From Acuticoccus sediminis (lineage in GTDB: Bacteria; Pseudomonadota; Alphaproteobacteria; Rhizobiales; Amorphaceae): a stretch of 64,000 nucleotides of DNA. Under the pieces are notes generated by a model, which did no database searches, had not been told where the DNA came from, and worked only from the letters and a program-made list of their open reading frames with translations. Positions 1 to 9,337 of this stretch are shown here, one piece after another. Each line of letters starts with the position of its first letter. Positions within the stretch are counted from its first letter, which is position 1. Location of the stretch: positions 62,001 through 126,000 of the forward strand of contig NZ_QHHQ01000007.1 of NCBI RefSeq assembly GCF_003258595.1, written 5' to 3'. A program made the position numbers and the translations under genes.

Positions 1-1121
1 CCAACCAGGCGATCCTGTCGCTGCTGGCGCGCCTCGGCGCGGGGATGGACGTCGTCTCGGGCGGCGAGCTGCAACGGGCCCTGGCAGCGGGCGTCCCGGG
101 CGAGCGCATCGTCTTCTCCGGCGTCGGCAAGACGGACGCCGAGATCGCGGCGGCGCTCGACGCACGCATCATGTGCTTCAACGCCGAGTCCGAGAGCGAG
201 CTCTTCCGCCTCTCCGCGATCGCCACCGAGAAGGGCGTCACCGCCCCGGTGTCGCTGCGCGTCAACCCGGACGTCGACGCCAAGACCCACGCCAAGATCG
301 CGACAGGCGCCTCGGAGACGAAGTTCGGCATCCCCGCCTCGCGCGCCCGCGAGATCTACGCCGAGGCGGCCTCGCTGCCGGGGATCCGGGTGTGCGGCGT
401 CGACATGCACATCGGCTCGCAGATCACCGCGCTGGAGCCGTTCGACGCGGCCTTCACGGTCCTCGGCGACCTCCTCGACACGCTCCGCAGCGACGGCCAC
501 CGGATCGAGCACATCGACGTCGGCGGCGGCCTCGGCGTGCCGTACGACCCCGCGGTTCCCGACCCGCCGCTGCCGGTCGACTACGCCGCGCTGGTGGCGC
601 GTCACGCCAACCGCTTCGGCTGCCGCGTCGTCCTGGAGCCGGGCCGCATGATCGCCGCCAACGCCGGCATCCTGCTGACCCGCGTGATCCATACCAAGAC
701 CGGCGAGGCGAAGTCCTTCGTGATCGCCGACGCGGCGATGAACGACCTCATCCGCCCGACCCTCTACGACGCGCACCACGAGATCGTCCCGGTCGCGCCG
801 CGCGAAGGCGCGCGCAAGGTCGTCGACGTCGTCGGGCCGGTCTGCGAGACGGGCGACTATCTGGCGCTCGGGCGGGAAATGCCGCCGGTCGAGCGGGGCG
901 ACCTCCTCGCCATCATGAGCGCCGGCGCCTACGGGGCGGTTCAGTCGTCCACATATAATACGCGCACGCTGGTGCCGGAGGTGCTCGTCTCCGGCGACCG
1001 CTACGCCGTGGTGCGCCAGCCGATGACCCCGGCCGAGCAGATCGCCCGGGACAGCGTGCCGGACTGGATCGGCGAGGCGGCAGCGCTCGCCACCGAAGGA
1101 CTCGGCACGGGGGACGCCTGA
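1..1121 (+). CDS. lysA: Diaminopimelate decarboxylase, 5'-truncated by window
   Basis: PLP enzyme converting meso-diaminopimelate to L-lysine, the last step of lysine synthesis. The reading frame is open from base 3, so the gene starts upstream and the N-terminal PLP-lysine motif is outside the window. What remains is typical of fold-type III decarboxylases: HIGSQI, the glycine-rich phosphate loop GGGLG, EPGR, the C-terminal CETGD active-site segment and GAYG with the conserved Tyr. About 372 residues are visible of a family length near 420. It ends in TGA and is followed by a 374-bp spacer before a DUF4175-type gene on the same strand, a neighbour pair common in Hyphomicrobiales. Identity is secure; only the start is unknown. 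Confidence 0.96.
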   Translation, partial: NQAILSLLARLGAGMDVVSGGELQRALAAGVPGERIVFSGVGKTDAEIAAALDARIMCFNAESESELFRLSAIATEKGVTAPVSLRVNPDVDAKTHAKIATGASETKFGIPASRAREIYAEAASLPGIRVCGVDMHIGSQITALEPFDAAFTVLGDLLDTLRSDGHRIEHIDVGGGLGVPYDPAVPDPPLPVDYAALVARHANRFGCRVVLEPGRMIAANAGILLTRVIHTKTGEAKSFVIADAAMNDLIRPTLYDAHHEIVPVAPREGARKVVDVVGPVCETGDYLALGREMPPVERGDLLAIMSAGAYGAVQSSTYNTRTLVPEVLVSGDRYAVVRQPMTPAEQIARDSVPDWIGEAAALATEGLGTGDA

Positions 1122-1495
1122 CCGCCGCTTGCGGGACGTGGGGCATCACCCAACCGCCTGACCGGCAACGGGCCGCCATCTGCCCGCCGCGCGGTGTACG
1201 CGGAGTTGATGCCGCAGCGCGGGGCGGCGGCGTTGCGCCGGCCGGTGCGGCGATGGTATCGCTGATACGGCCGAAGGGGTGGATCCGGTGGTCCGCCGCG
1301 ACGGTTTCGACGACCGCGCGAAAAGAAACTTGCAGCATTCTGAAAATTGCGCGGGGCTTGTGGCGGGACGTTCCGCCACAGTCTGAAGCACGCTTTCGTG
1401 ACGTGTTTAACCCCCACATGGCTTGCCGCATGCATTCTCGCAGCTAAGCTCGCCACCGGCTCGCGCCAACCATGCGTATCAAGGGGACGTGCACT
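1122..1495. other. Intergenic spacer, lysA to DUF4175 gene, with one perfect hairpin
   Basis: No credible gene is seen in this 374-bp spacer. Its second half (about 1315-1440) is less GC-rich than the coding DNA around it and probably holds the promoter of the next gene. A perfect 8-bp dyad, TGTGGCGG / CCGCCACA with a 6-nt loop, lies at 1359-1380. It has no T-run, so it could be an operator, a leader hairpin or a weak lysA terminator. I could not assign -35/-10 boxes with confidence. Confidence 0.5.
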
Positions 1496-4138
1496 ATGGC
1501 CTCACCGCTGAACACGCGATTGTCGCGCCTGATCCTGTCCGCCAGGGCGGCAATCGCCTGGGAGCGGCTCTGGCCGGCCCTCGCGCCGATGGTCGGCGTG
1601 GTCATCCTGTTCGTCGCCTCGGCGTGGATGGGGCTGTGGGTCGGCCTCTCGCCGACGGCGAAGATCATCGCCCTCGCGGTGTTCGCGGTCCTGTTCGTGC
1701 TCGCCGGCTGGCGCCTCGTGGCCGTGACCATGCCCGGCCGCAACGAGGCGATGCGGCGCCTGGAAACCGACGCCCACCTCGAGCACCAGCCCCTCAACGC
1801 GTACGAGGACGAGCTCGCCCCGGGGGGCGACGCCTTCGCGCAGCGCGTCTGGCAGGCGCACCGCAAGCGGGCCGAGGCGCGCCTCGCCAGCCTCCGCGTT
1901 CCCCTCCCGCGCGCCGACCTCGCGCCGCACGACCCCTACGCGGTCCGCGCGGCCGTCGGTATCGTCGCGTTCATCGGCGTCGTCGTGGGGGCGGGCGCGC
2001 TCGCCGAGCGGCTCATCACCCCGTTCGACTTCACCGAGCCGGCGGAGGTCGCCACCGGTCCCCAGTTCCGCCTCGACGCGTGGGTGACCCCGCCGTCCTA
2101 CACCGGCCGCTCGCCGCTGTTCCTGTCGTCGGCCACCCGGGTCGACACGGGCGAGGGCATCCGCGTGCCCATCGGCTCGGTGCTGACCGTCCGCACCCAG
2201 GGGATCGAGGGCGCGACGCTCCACGTCTCCGGTTCGAAGGACACCGGCCAGCGCGACATGTCCGCCCTCGAAGGGGCCGACGCCAAGGCCGTCAACGCGA
2301 TGCAGGGCACCGTCGAGATCGATTCGGCGATGACCGTCGACGTGCGCCAGGACGGCAAGGCGGTGGATTCCTGGCGTTTCACCGCCCAGCCCGACGCCGC
2401 GCCCAGCGTCCAGTTCACCGAGGCGCCGACCAATTCCCAGCGCGACACCTTCGAGCTGCGCTACCAGCTCGACGACGACTACGGCATCGCGTCCGCCGAA
2501 GCGGCCGTGACCCCGGTCGAGGCACCCGGCAACCGCCGCCCGCTGGTCGAGGATCCGACGTTCCCGCTCACCCTTCCGGGTGGCGCGGGCATGCGCGGCG
2601 CCGCCCGCACGGTGCACGACCTGACCGCGCACCCCTACGCCGGCCAGGAGGTCGCGATCACCCTCAAGGCGACCGACGGCCTCGGCCAGTCCGGCGTCAG
2701 CGGGCAGGAGATCTTCCGCCTCCCGGCCCGCCCGTTCACCAACCCGGTCGCCCGCGCGGTGATCGAGCAGCGGGCCCTTCTCGCGATGGACGCAAACGCC
2801 GCGCCGCGCGTGATCGACGCGATGGACATGATCCTGCTCGACCCCGGCGCGCTGGACAGCGCGGGTCACTTCCTGGCGACGAAGGTCGCCTATGCCGAGC
2901 TCGTCAACGCGCGCACCGACGACGAGCTGCGCGAGATGCTCGGCCGCCTGTGGGATCTCGCCATCCTGCTAGAGGATGACGGCCTGTCGGACGCCGAGCG
3001 TGCGCTGAAGGCCGCGCAGGAGCGGCTGCGCCGCGCCCTCGAGGACGGTGCCCCCGAGGAGGAGATCGCCCGCCTGACCGAGGAGCTGCGCCAGGCGATG
3101 CAGGAGTACATGCGCGCCCTCGCCGAGAACATGGAGAACCAGCCACAGCAGGGTCAGATGGACCCGAACGCGCAGATGATCACCCAGCGCGACCTCGACG
3201 ACATGCTGAAGCGCATCGAGGAGCTGGCGCGCCAGGGCCGCCACGCCGAGGCCGAGGCGCTCCTCGCCGAGATGCAGCAGATGATGCAGAACATGCAGAT
3301 GGCGCGCGGCCAGGGGCAGGGTCAGGGACAAGGCCAGGGTCAGCAGGGCCAGATGGGCGAGGAGGGCCAGACCCTCGACGAGCTCGGCCGCATGATCCAG
3401 CGCCAGCAGCAGCTGATGGACGAGACCTACGGCATGAACCCGAACCAGGGTCAGGGACAGCCCGGCGGGCAGGGCCAGAACGGGTTCGGCCAGCAGCGCA
3501 ACCCCTTCGGCCAGCCCGGCAACCCGTTCGGCCAGCCGTTCGGCGGCGACCAGTTCGGCCGTGCCCCGCAGCAGGGGCAGCAGGGCCAGCAGGGCGGTCC
3601 CGGCCAGCCCGGCGGCGAGAACCAGGACGGCATGAGCCCGCAGGAGCGCGCCGACGCGATGGAGCGCCTCCAGCGCGAGCAGCAGGCCCTGCAGCAGCAG
3701 CTCAGCGAGCTGATGGACCGACTGACCGAGCGCGGCTTCAGCCCCGGCGAGCGGATGGGCGACGCCCAGCGCTCCATGGGTGACGCCGGCAACGCGCTCG
3801 GCCAGAACCAGGCCGGCGAGGCGGTGGAGCAGCAGTCCGACGCGCTGCAGGCGCTGCGCGAGGGCGCCCAGGACATGGCCCGCCAGCTCGCCGAGGCGCA
3901 GCAGCAGCAGGGCGGCCAGGATGGCGACCAGATGGGCCAGGGCCAGCCCGGCCCGGGCCGCGACCCGCTCGGCCGCTCCCGCCGCGAGGGCACCTACGCC
4001 GACACCAGCCGCGTCGGCGTCCCGGAGGAGATCGAGATGCAGGCCGCCCGCCGCATCCTGCAGCAGCTCCGCGAGCGCCTCGGCGACATGTCCCTCCCGC
4101 GCCTCGAGCGGGACTACCTGGAGCGCCTGCTCCCCTGA
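1496..4138 (+). CDS. DUF4175 / TIGR02302-family membrane protein
   Basis: Large alphaproteobacterial protein of unknown function, 880 aa from the preferred start. ATG at 1496 is chosen over the in-frame ATG at 1472 because AAGGGGA sits 8 nt upstream of it. Two hydrophobic helices lie near residues 22-75 and a third near 145-165, so the N-terminus is membrane-anchored. A beta-rich central part follows. The C-terminal half (from about residue 480) is charged, helical and very Gln/Gly/Asn-rich, with runs of GQ and NPFGQP repeats around residues 600-720, then heptad-like helices. The Q-rich repeats belong to this family rather than to a separate element. Location next to lysA supports the assignment. 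A role in envelope organisation is only a guess. Confidence 0.85.
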   Translation: MASPLNTRLSRLILSARAAIAWERLWPALAPMVGVVILFVASAWMGLWVGLSPTAKIIALAVFAVLFVLAGWRLVAVTMPGRNEAMRRLETDAHLEHQPLNAYEDELAPGGDAFAQRVWQAHRKRAEARLASLRVPLPRADLAPHDPYAVRAAVGIVAFIGVVVGAGALAERLITPFDFTEPAEVATGPQFRLDAWVTPPSYTGRSPLFLSSATRVDTGEGIRVPIGSVLTVRTQGIEGATLHVSGSKDTGQRDMSALEGADAKAVNAMQGTVEIDSAMTVDVRQDGKAVDSWRFTAQPDAAPSVQFTEAPTNSQRDTFELRYQLDDDYGIASAEAAVTPVEAPGNRRPLVEDPTFPLTLPGGAGMRGAARTVHDLTAHPYAGQEVAITLKATDGLGQSGVSGQEIFRLPARPFTNPVARAVIEQRALLAMDANAAPRVIDAMDMILLDPGALDSAGHFLATKVAYAELVNARTDDELREMLGRLWDLAILLEDDGLSDAERALKAAQERLRRALEDGAPEEEIARLTEELRQAMQEYMRALAENMENQPQQGQMDPNAQMITQRDLDDMLKRIEELARQGRHAEAEALLAEMQQMMQNMQMARGQGQGQGQGQGQQGQMGEEGQTLDELGRMIQRQQQLMDETYGMNPNQGQGQPGGQGQNGFGQQRNPFGQPGNPFGQPFGGDQFGRAPQQGQQGQQGGPGQPGGENQDGMSPQERADAMERLQREQQALQQQLSELMDRLTERGFSPGERMGDAQRSMGDAGNALGQNQAGEAVEQQSDALQALREGAQDMARQLAEAQQQQGGQDGDQMGQGQPGPGRDPLGRSRREGTYADTSRVGVPEEIEMQAARRILQQLRERLGDMSLPRLERDYLERLLP

Positions 4139-4920
4139 CCCGGCACGCCGGCCGCGAGCCTCCCGGCAGGCTCGCTCCCACGCCGCCGGCGTCCCGGGCG
4201 ACACCGGCTTGGGCCCGTCGCGGTCCGTGAATGGCGACGGCGTACGAGCCGGGCCGGGCGAAAGGCTCCGCCCGGGCGAGACGCCCCTGTGCGGGCAAAG
4301 CCCCCTGCGCGTGCTAGCGCCGTCCCGGGCGCCCGCCACCGGTTTCAGCAGGCTGCTATCGCAGGCCAGCCGCTAGAGCATTGACCCGTCCCGGGCGGCC
4401 GGAGCGGCTCGCCTTGGCGGTACGCGGCAGGCGACAGCGTCTCGCGGCAACCCGCCGGGGGCGGCGGCGATCCTGGTCCGACGACCCGACCTGCACCACC
4501 TGCATGATGCTCCCGGCCACGCGGCCGCCCTTGCCTCCGACGGCGCGCCGGCAGGCGAGGGTGACCTCAGGGCGGCACCCCGCTGCCGGGCGCGTGGCGC
4601 GGGCCGGCAGGTCGAAGCCCGGATACCGCAAGGTCTTGGCGCCGGATGGCCGCGGGCGCGGCCGCCCGGGCTCGAGCCGCGAGTTCCGGCCGGGGCGGCG
4701 CGCGACCGCGCCCGCCACAGGGCGCGGTGACGTAACCCCTTGCTTCCGGGGGCCGTGGACCGATATCGCGACTGTGGACGAGACGAGCGAACCGCGCGGC
4801 CGCCGTCCGCCTGTGGTAACCTTGCGATGGCGACGGGACCTTTCGCCCGCTCGGCTCTCGCACCAGCGCGACCACGGGCCCATAACATGCGCAGTGGAGC
4901 CGGCGAGCCCGGGGAGGCTC
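4139..4920. other. 782-bp spacer before ftsE, no recognisable gene
   Basis: Frames stay open here only because of extreme GC content; the translations are Arg/Pro/Ala-rich and match no family I recognise on either strand. The frame upstream of ftsE is open from 4381, but the conserved FtsE start is at 4921. Several dyads occur, including 4154-4175 and CCGGGCG / CGCCCGG with an 8-nt loop at 4254-4275. The promoter of ftsEX should lie in the last 200 bp, but I cannot place it. A small RNA is possible and untested. Confidence 0.45.
4154..4175 (+). terminator. Candidate terminator hairpin after DUF4175 gene
   Basis: A perfect 8-bp stem, GCGAGCCT / AGGCTCGC, with a 6-nt loop starts 16 bp after the stop codon. 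There is no U-tract, as is common in very GC-rich genomes, so termination may be weak or Rho-assisted. Confidence 0.4.
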
Positions 4921-5580
4921 ATGATCACGCTGGAAAATGTCGGTCTGCGCTACGGGAACGGTCCGGAAATCCTGCGCGATCTGTCGTTCCAGATCCCCCC
5001 GAGGTCCTTCCAGTTCCTCACCGGCCCCTCCGGCGCGGGCAAGACCACCCTCATGCGCCTCCTGTCCCTGTCGCTGACACCGTCGCGCGGCTTCATGAGC
5101 CTCTTCGGCTCGGACGTGTCGACGCTGGCGCACAAGGACATCCCCGCGATGCGCCGGCGCATCGGCGTCGTGTTCCAGGACTTCCGCCTGCTCGACCACC
5201 TCTCGACGTACGACAACGTCGCGCTCCCGCTGCGCATCCAGGGCCGCGACCCGGCGAGCTACCGCAACGATGTCGGGGAGCTCCTGAAGTGGGTCGGCCT
5301 CGCCGACCGCAAGCATGCCTTTCCGCCGGTCCTCTCGGGCGGCGAGAAGCAGCGCGTCGCCATCGCGAGGGCGCTGATCACCCAGCCGGACGTGCTGCTG
5401 GCGGACGAGCCGACCGGCAACGTCGACCCGCCCATGGCCCAGCGCCTCCTGCGCCTCTTCCTCGAGCTCAACCGGCTCGGCACCTCGGTCATCATCGCGA
5501 CGCACGACATCAACCTGATGGACCAGATCGACGCGCGCCGCCTCATCCTGTTCGACGGCCACCTCGAGACCTCGCCATGA
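4921..5580 (+). CDS. ftsE: Cell division ATP-binding protein FtsE
   Basis: Cytoplasmic ATPase of the FtsEX complex, an ABC-type machine at the divisome that controls periplasmic peptidoglycan hydrolases. 219 aa, the usual family length. Walker A GPSGAGKTT lies near residues 35-43, the Q-loop FQDFRLLDHLS is typical of FtsE, then the ABC signature LSGGEKQR, Walker B LLADEPTGNVD and the switch His in ATHD. The start is ATG 4921 with GGGAGG just upstream, at a rather short spacing; it gives the canonical N-terminus MITLENV. The ftsX gene follows after about 50 bp, so the two are almost certainly co-transcribed. Confidence 0.95.
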   Translation: MITLENVGLRYGNGPEILRDLSFQIPPRSFQFLTGPSGAGKTTLMRLLSLSLTPSRGFMSLFGSDVSTLAHKDIPAMRRRIGVVFQDFRLLDHLSTYDNVALPLRIQGRDPASYRNDVGELLKWVGLADRKHAFPPVLSGGEKQRVAIARALITQPDVLLADEPTGNVDPPMAQRLLRLFLELNRLGTSVIIATHDINLMDQIDARRLILFDGHLETSP

Positions 5581-5632
5581 GGGACGCGACGGTGGCGACG
5601 ACCCGGCGCGTCCGTCCCGGACGGTGCGGCTG

Positions 5633-7873
5633 ATGGAGGGCGGAGAGTTCGACCGCCGGCGCACGGGATCCGGGCGGCCCCCGTCCGACCGCGACCGCGG
5701 GGGGGACAGCCGCGCGCCCGTGCCACGCGCGCCGGCGCAGCGCGATCCCGAGCCGCGGGCGACGGCGCCTCGGGGCGGCGATCCGCGGGCGGCTGCGCCA
5801 CGCGGTCCGGACCCGCGTGGCGCAGCAGCGCGCGGACCCGAGGCGCCCGTCTCCCGCAAGGAGCGTCCCGACGGGGGCGCCGGCGCACGTCCGCCCGCTT
5901 CGCGTGGATCCGATTCCCGGGCGTCTGTCGGGCGGCCGGATCGCGGCGAGGTCCCGGCCGACCCCCGCACGCGCCGTCCCGAAGCGCCGCGCGTGGGCGG
6001 CCAGCCGCGCACCGAGGAGCGGCCGCAGCGCGTCAGCCCGCAGCGGATCGGCGAGGAGCCGGACCGCTCCGCCGGACCGCGCGCGTCCGACCCGCTCCGC
6101 TGGAACCGGGCGACGCCGTCAGGGCCGAAGCCGGTCCCCGTGGTGGCCCGCCCGCCGAACGGCGCCGAGGCGCCGGCGCGGCCGCGGCGCCTCGGCGCCG
6201 GTGAGCGTCCCGAGGCGGACGCGCCTGCCGGACGGGACGCACCGCAGCGCCGCGACGCCCGGCAGCCGGCCGACCCGCCGCGCCAGTCCCGCCCCGAGGG
6301 CCGCCGGCCATCGGCGGACCGGGAGGACGCGCGCCAGCCCGTCCGCACCCGCCGCACCGCGCTCCCCAACGACGACTACGAAGAGTTCGACGAGCCCGAC
6401 GAGGGGTTCGATGACCGTTCCGCCGGACCGCCCCCGCGGACGTCGTCGCGCCGCCCGCCCGAGCCCATCGCCCGCGACCGGCCGCCGGTCGGCGAGGACC
6501 GCCAGCAGACGACGGGCCGCGACCGCGAGGCCCCGGCGCCGCCGCAGACGCGTCACGCGGAGCCGGCATCGCGGGCGCCGTCGCGCGTGCCCGACGCGCG
6601 TTCGCGTCCGCGGGGCGCAGACACGGACCGGCGCTCGCGCGCCTCCGAGCCCGAACCCGAAGCGCGGTCGCCGTCGCGCCGCGAGGAGCCCGCGCGCCAG
6701 TCCCGGATGCGCGATGCCGAGCCCGACCGGCGCGGGCTGCGGCGCGGGGACGACACCGACCGGCGCGCGGCCCGCGACGCTGACGACGACGACCGTCGCC
6801 TGCCGCCGGCCGAGGCCGAGGCCGAGCCGCCGGTCCGCTCCCGCCGCGAGCCCGACGACGACGCGCCTGACTCGGCGGAGGACTCCCCGGCCTACGTCCC
6901 GTCCGACCGGGGCTCCGGCCGCAAGAACCGGCGCGAGGCGCCGACGCCGAAGCCCATAGACGTGATGGACGACGAGGAGGACCGGCCGACCGAGGAGGGG
7001 CCGATCGTCTCGCCGCGCAGCATCGCGGGCCGGGGGCTGACGGTCGTCATCGCCATCATGACCTTCCTGTGCGCGCTGCTGGTAGGAGGCGCGGTGCTCA
7101 TCGACCGCGCCGCCGGTGCCTGGAGCGCCAACGTGCTCGACGAGATCACCGTCACGGTGCTGCCCCTCGACGACAACCCGCTCGACGCCCGGCTCGACCA
7201 GGTCGCATCCATTCTCGCCGGCGCGCGCGGGCTGAGCGACGTCGTCGTCGTCCCGCTGTCGGACTCCGAGGCGCTGCTGGAGCCGTGGCTCGGCGACGAC
7301 ATCGATCTCTCGCCGCTTCCCATCCCGCGCCTCGTCACCGCGCGGCGCACCGGCGAGATCGACGCGGCGCTGTCGCAGTCGATCTCGCAGATCCCCGGCG
7401 CCTCCCTCGACGACCACACCGAGTGGAGCGAGCGGCTGTCGCGCATGGCCTCGGCGGCGGCCGGCGGTGCGATCGGCGCTCTCGCCCTGATGCTGATCGC
7501 GACCTGCATTTCGATCGTCTTCGCCACCCGCTCGGCGATCGCGACCAATGCCGCCACGGTGGAGGTGCTCAACGCGCTCGGCGCGGAGGACCGCTTCATC
7601 GTCCGTGCCTTCCGCCGCCGCTTCGTGGGCATCGGGGTGCGGGGCGCGGGGCTCGGCATCGCCGTGGCGCTGGTGCTCTTCGGGCTCCTCGACCTGTGGT
7701 CGCTGATCAGCAGCGGCGCACGCTCGGCGCAGTCGCGCGCCCTCCTCGGCGACCCCAGCATCGGCCTCTTCGGCTACGCCGCGCTCGCCGTGGTCGCGGC
7801 GGGCGTCGTCATCCTCGTCGCTGTGACGTCGGCCGCCTCGGTGCGGCGCCATCTGGAAAGCATGTACCATTGA
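5633..7873 (+). CDS. ftsX: Cell division protein FtsX with long disordered N-terminal extension
   Basis: Membrane partner of FtsE. 746 aa from ATG 5633 (an in-frame GTG lies at 5624), against roughly 300 aa for most FtsX. The C-terminal 280 residues are a normal FtsX: a first transmembrane helix near residue 468, an extracytoplasmic domain of about 110 residues, then three more helices near 610-632, 668-690 and 712-737. The first 460 residues are almost entirely Arg, Pro, Asp, Glu, Ala, Ser and Gly, with no predicted fold and many RxxEPRA-like near-repeats. This part would lie in the cytoplasm. No internal ATG with a good ribosome site near the first helix was evident, but a shorter start cannot be excluded. 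The stop codon overlaps the TTG start of the next gene. Confidence 0.85.
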   Translation: MEGGEFDRRRTGSGRPPSDRDRGGDSRAPVPRAPAQRDPEPRATAPRGGDPRAAAPRGPDPRGAAARGPEAPVSRKERPDGGAGARPPASRGSDSRASVGRPDRGEVPADPRTRRPEAPRVGGQPRTEERPQRVSPQRIGEEPDRSAGPRASDPLRWNRATPSGPKPVPVVARPPNGAEAPARPRRLGAGERPEADAPAGRDAPQRRDARQPADPPRQSRPEGRRPSADREDARQPVRTRRTALPNDDYEEFDEPDEGFDDRSAGPPPRTSSRRPPEPIARDRPPVGEDRQQTTGRDREAPAPPQTRHAEPASRAPSRVPDARSRPRGADTDRRSRASEPEPEARSPSRREEPARQSRMRDAEPDRRGLRRGDDTDRRAARDADDDDRRLPPAEAEAEPPVRSRREPDDDAPDSAEDSPAYVPSDRGSGRKNRREAPTPKPIDVMDDEEDRPTEEGPIVSPRSIAGRGLTVVIAIMTFLCALLVGGAVLIDRAAGAWSANVLDEITVTVLPLDDNPLDARLDQVASILAGARGLSDVVVVPLSDSEALLEPWLGDDIDLSPLPIPRLVTARRTGEIDAALSQSISQIPGASLDDHTEWSERLSRMASAAAGGAIGALALMLIATCISIVFATRSAIATNAATVEVLNALGAEDRFIVRAFRRRFVGIGVRGAGLGIAVALVLFGLLDLWSLISSGARSAQSRALLGDPSIGLFGYAALAVVAAGVVILVAVTSAASVRRHLESMYH

Positions 7874-8667
7874 GTGACACGAAGGCCCCTTCCTCCGCCG
7901 CCACCATGCCGGGCCGCACCGGCTTCGGCCGCGCCGTCGCGCTCGTGCGCACCGCCATCTACTCCGTCGTCGCGACGCTGGTCTTCATCGGGCTGAGCAT
8001 CGTCTGCTCGCCGGCGCTGCTCTTCCCGCCGAAGCCGACGCGATGGCTGCTGCGCTTCTGGACGTCGACGGACCTGTGGATCCTGCGCCTCGTCGTCGGC
8101 CAGAAGATCCGCATCCTCAATCCGGAGAACATTCCGGAGGGGCCGGCGCTGGTCGGCTCCAAGCACCAGTCGGCGTTCGAGACGTTGGCGCTGGTGCCGA
8201 TGCTGCCCAAGGGCGCGATCATCCTGAAGAAGGAGCTCCTCAAGATCCCGCTCTACGGCTGGTACGCGGCGCATTACGGGATGATCCCGGTGGACCGGTC
8301 CGCCGGCGCCGCCGCGCTCAAGCAGCTCGCGATCGACGCGCAGAAGGCGCTCGACGACGGCATGCAGATCGTCATCTTCCCGGAGGGCACGCGCCAGCCC
8401 CTGCACGCCCCGCCGGACTACAAGCCGGGCGCGATCTTCCTCTACGACAAGCTGAAGGTGCCGATGGTGCCGGTCGCGCTGAACTCCGGCGTCTTCTGGC
8501 CGCGCGGCGGCTACGCGAAGTACCCCGGCACGATCACCGTTTCCTTTCTGCCGGCGATCCCGCCGGGCCTGCCACGCGCCGAGGCGAAGGAACGGCTGGT
8601 CGCGGCCATCGAGCAGGAGACCGAGCGCCTCGTGCGCGAGGCCGAGGCCGAGGCGGGGAAGGGCTAG
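7870..8667 (+). CDS. plsC: 1-acyl-sn-glycerol-3-phosphate acyltransferase
   Basis: Membrane-associated enzyme that acylates lysophosphatidic acid to phosphatidic acid in phospholipid synthesis. 265 aa from TTG 7870, which overlaps the ftsX stop in the sequence TTGA and has GGAAAG 9 nt upstream; ATG 7906 is the alternative start. A hydrophobic helix covers residues 25-50. Acyltransferase motif I is KHQSAFET, i.e. HX4E rather than the usual HX4D, a variant I recall from alphaproteobacterial homologues. The substrate-binding motif FPEGTR lies near residue 172, followed by a VPVALNSG block. Translational coupling to ftsX is likely. It converges with the next gene with a 12-bp gap. Confidence 0.92.
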   Translation: MSDTKAPSSAATMPGRTGFGRAVALVRTAIYSVVATLVFIGLSIVCSPALLFPPKPTRWLLRFWTSTDLWILRLVVGQKIRILNPENIPEGPALVGSKHQSAFETLALVPMLPKGAIILKKELLKIPLYGWYAAHYGMIPVDRSAGAAALKQLAIDAQKALDDGMQIVIFPEGTRQPLHAPPDYKPGAIFLYDKLKVPMVPVALNSGVFWPRGGYAKYPGTITVSFLPAIPPGLPRAEAKERLVAAIEQETERLVREAEAEAGKG

Positions 8668-8679
8668 CGCGCACCCGGC

Positions 8680-9207
8680 TCAGGCGGCGTCGCGCTGGCG
8701 CAGCCGCTCGGCGAGGGTGTGGAGGCGCGGGTCGGCGATCCCGGCTTCGGTCAGCAGGTCCGCGGTGGAGAGTACGTACTCGTCGTTCGGGCCGGACTGG
8801 CCGACCGCGCCGTGCACCTGCGCGTACGTCTCGTCGAGCGAGAGGCGGCCGGCATACTGCGGGTGCTTCCGGTCCACCACGTAGGTGAGGGCGCTAACCG
8901 TCGACCCGTCGTCGATCTGCGCGGTCACGTTCACCTCGAGGTAGACCATCGTGACCTGCTCGCGGGCGCGCAGGTAGGCGACCACCTCGTCCCGCCGCTC
9001 GTCGGCGACGCGGTACACGATGCCGCGGCAGGCGCCGCCCCGGTCGAGCCCCATGACGAGGCCTGGACGCTCCTGCGTGCCGCGGTGGACCCAGGAATAT
9101 ACGCACAGCCTGCGGTGTCGGCCCCGGACGGTGGCGAACGCCTTGTCTTCGAACTCAAACCCCGGCCGCCACATCAGCGAGCCGTACCCGAAGACAAACA
9201 GTGACAT
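8680..9207 (-). CDS. Gamma-glutamylcyclotransferase, ChaC type
   Basis: 175-aa enzyme expected to cleave glutathione or gamma-glutamyl peptides to 5-oxoproline in the cytoplasm. The N-terminus has the hallmark FGYGSLMW, whose YGSL loop binds the substrate, followed by the LCVYSWVHRGT and PGLVMGL segments of the ChaC family. The ATG at 9207 is chosen because it places the FGYGSL motif at residue 6; the frame stays open upstream but becomes low-complexity. It is divergent from the DUF2125 gene with a 130-bp spacer. Activity on glutathione is inferred from family membership. Confidence 0.88.
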   Translation of the reverse strand: MSLFVFGYGSLMWRPGFEFEDKAFATVRGRHRRLCVYSWVHRGTQERPGLVMGLDRGGACRGIVYRVADERRDEVVAYLRAREQVTMVYLEVNVTAQIDDGSTVSALTYVVDRKHPQYAGRLSLDETYAQVHGAVGQSGPNDEYVLSTADLLTEAGIADPRLHTLAERLRQRDAA

Positions 9208-9337
9208 CAGTTCGCACCCCCCGGACCCGCGCTCAAACGCCCCGCCCATATCGCGTTGAACGGTGGTAGTGTCCACAAGTTCACTTGTCGATGAATCCGC
9301 GGTGGCCGTGCCGGGCACGGTCGGATAAGGGAGGATT

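Noticed and set aside
3300-3620. Repetitive DNA that might be a tandem repeat locus or CRISPR-like array.
   Set aside because: The repeats are irregular Gln/Gly/Asn/Pro codon runs inside the DUF4175 reading frame, a known feature of that family, with no spacer structure.
4381-4920. Open frame continuing upstream of ftsE that would add 180 residues.
   Set aside because: The extension is Arg/Pro/Gly-rich and unlike any FtsE; the canonical start and ribosome site are at 4921.
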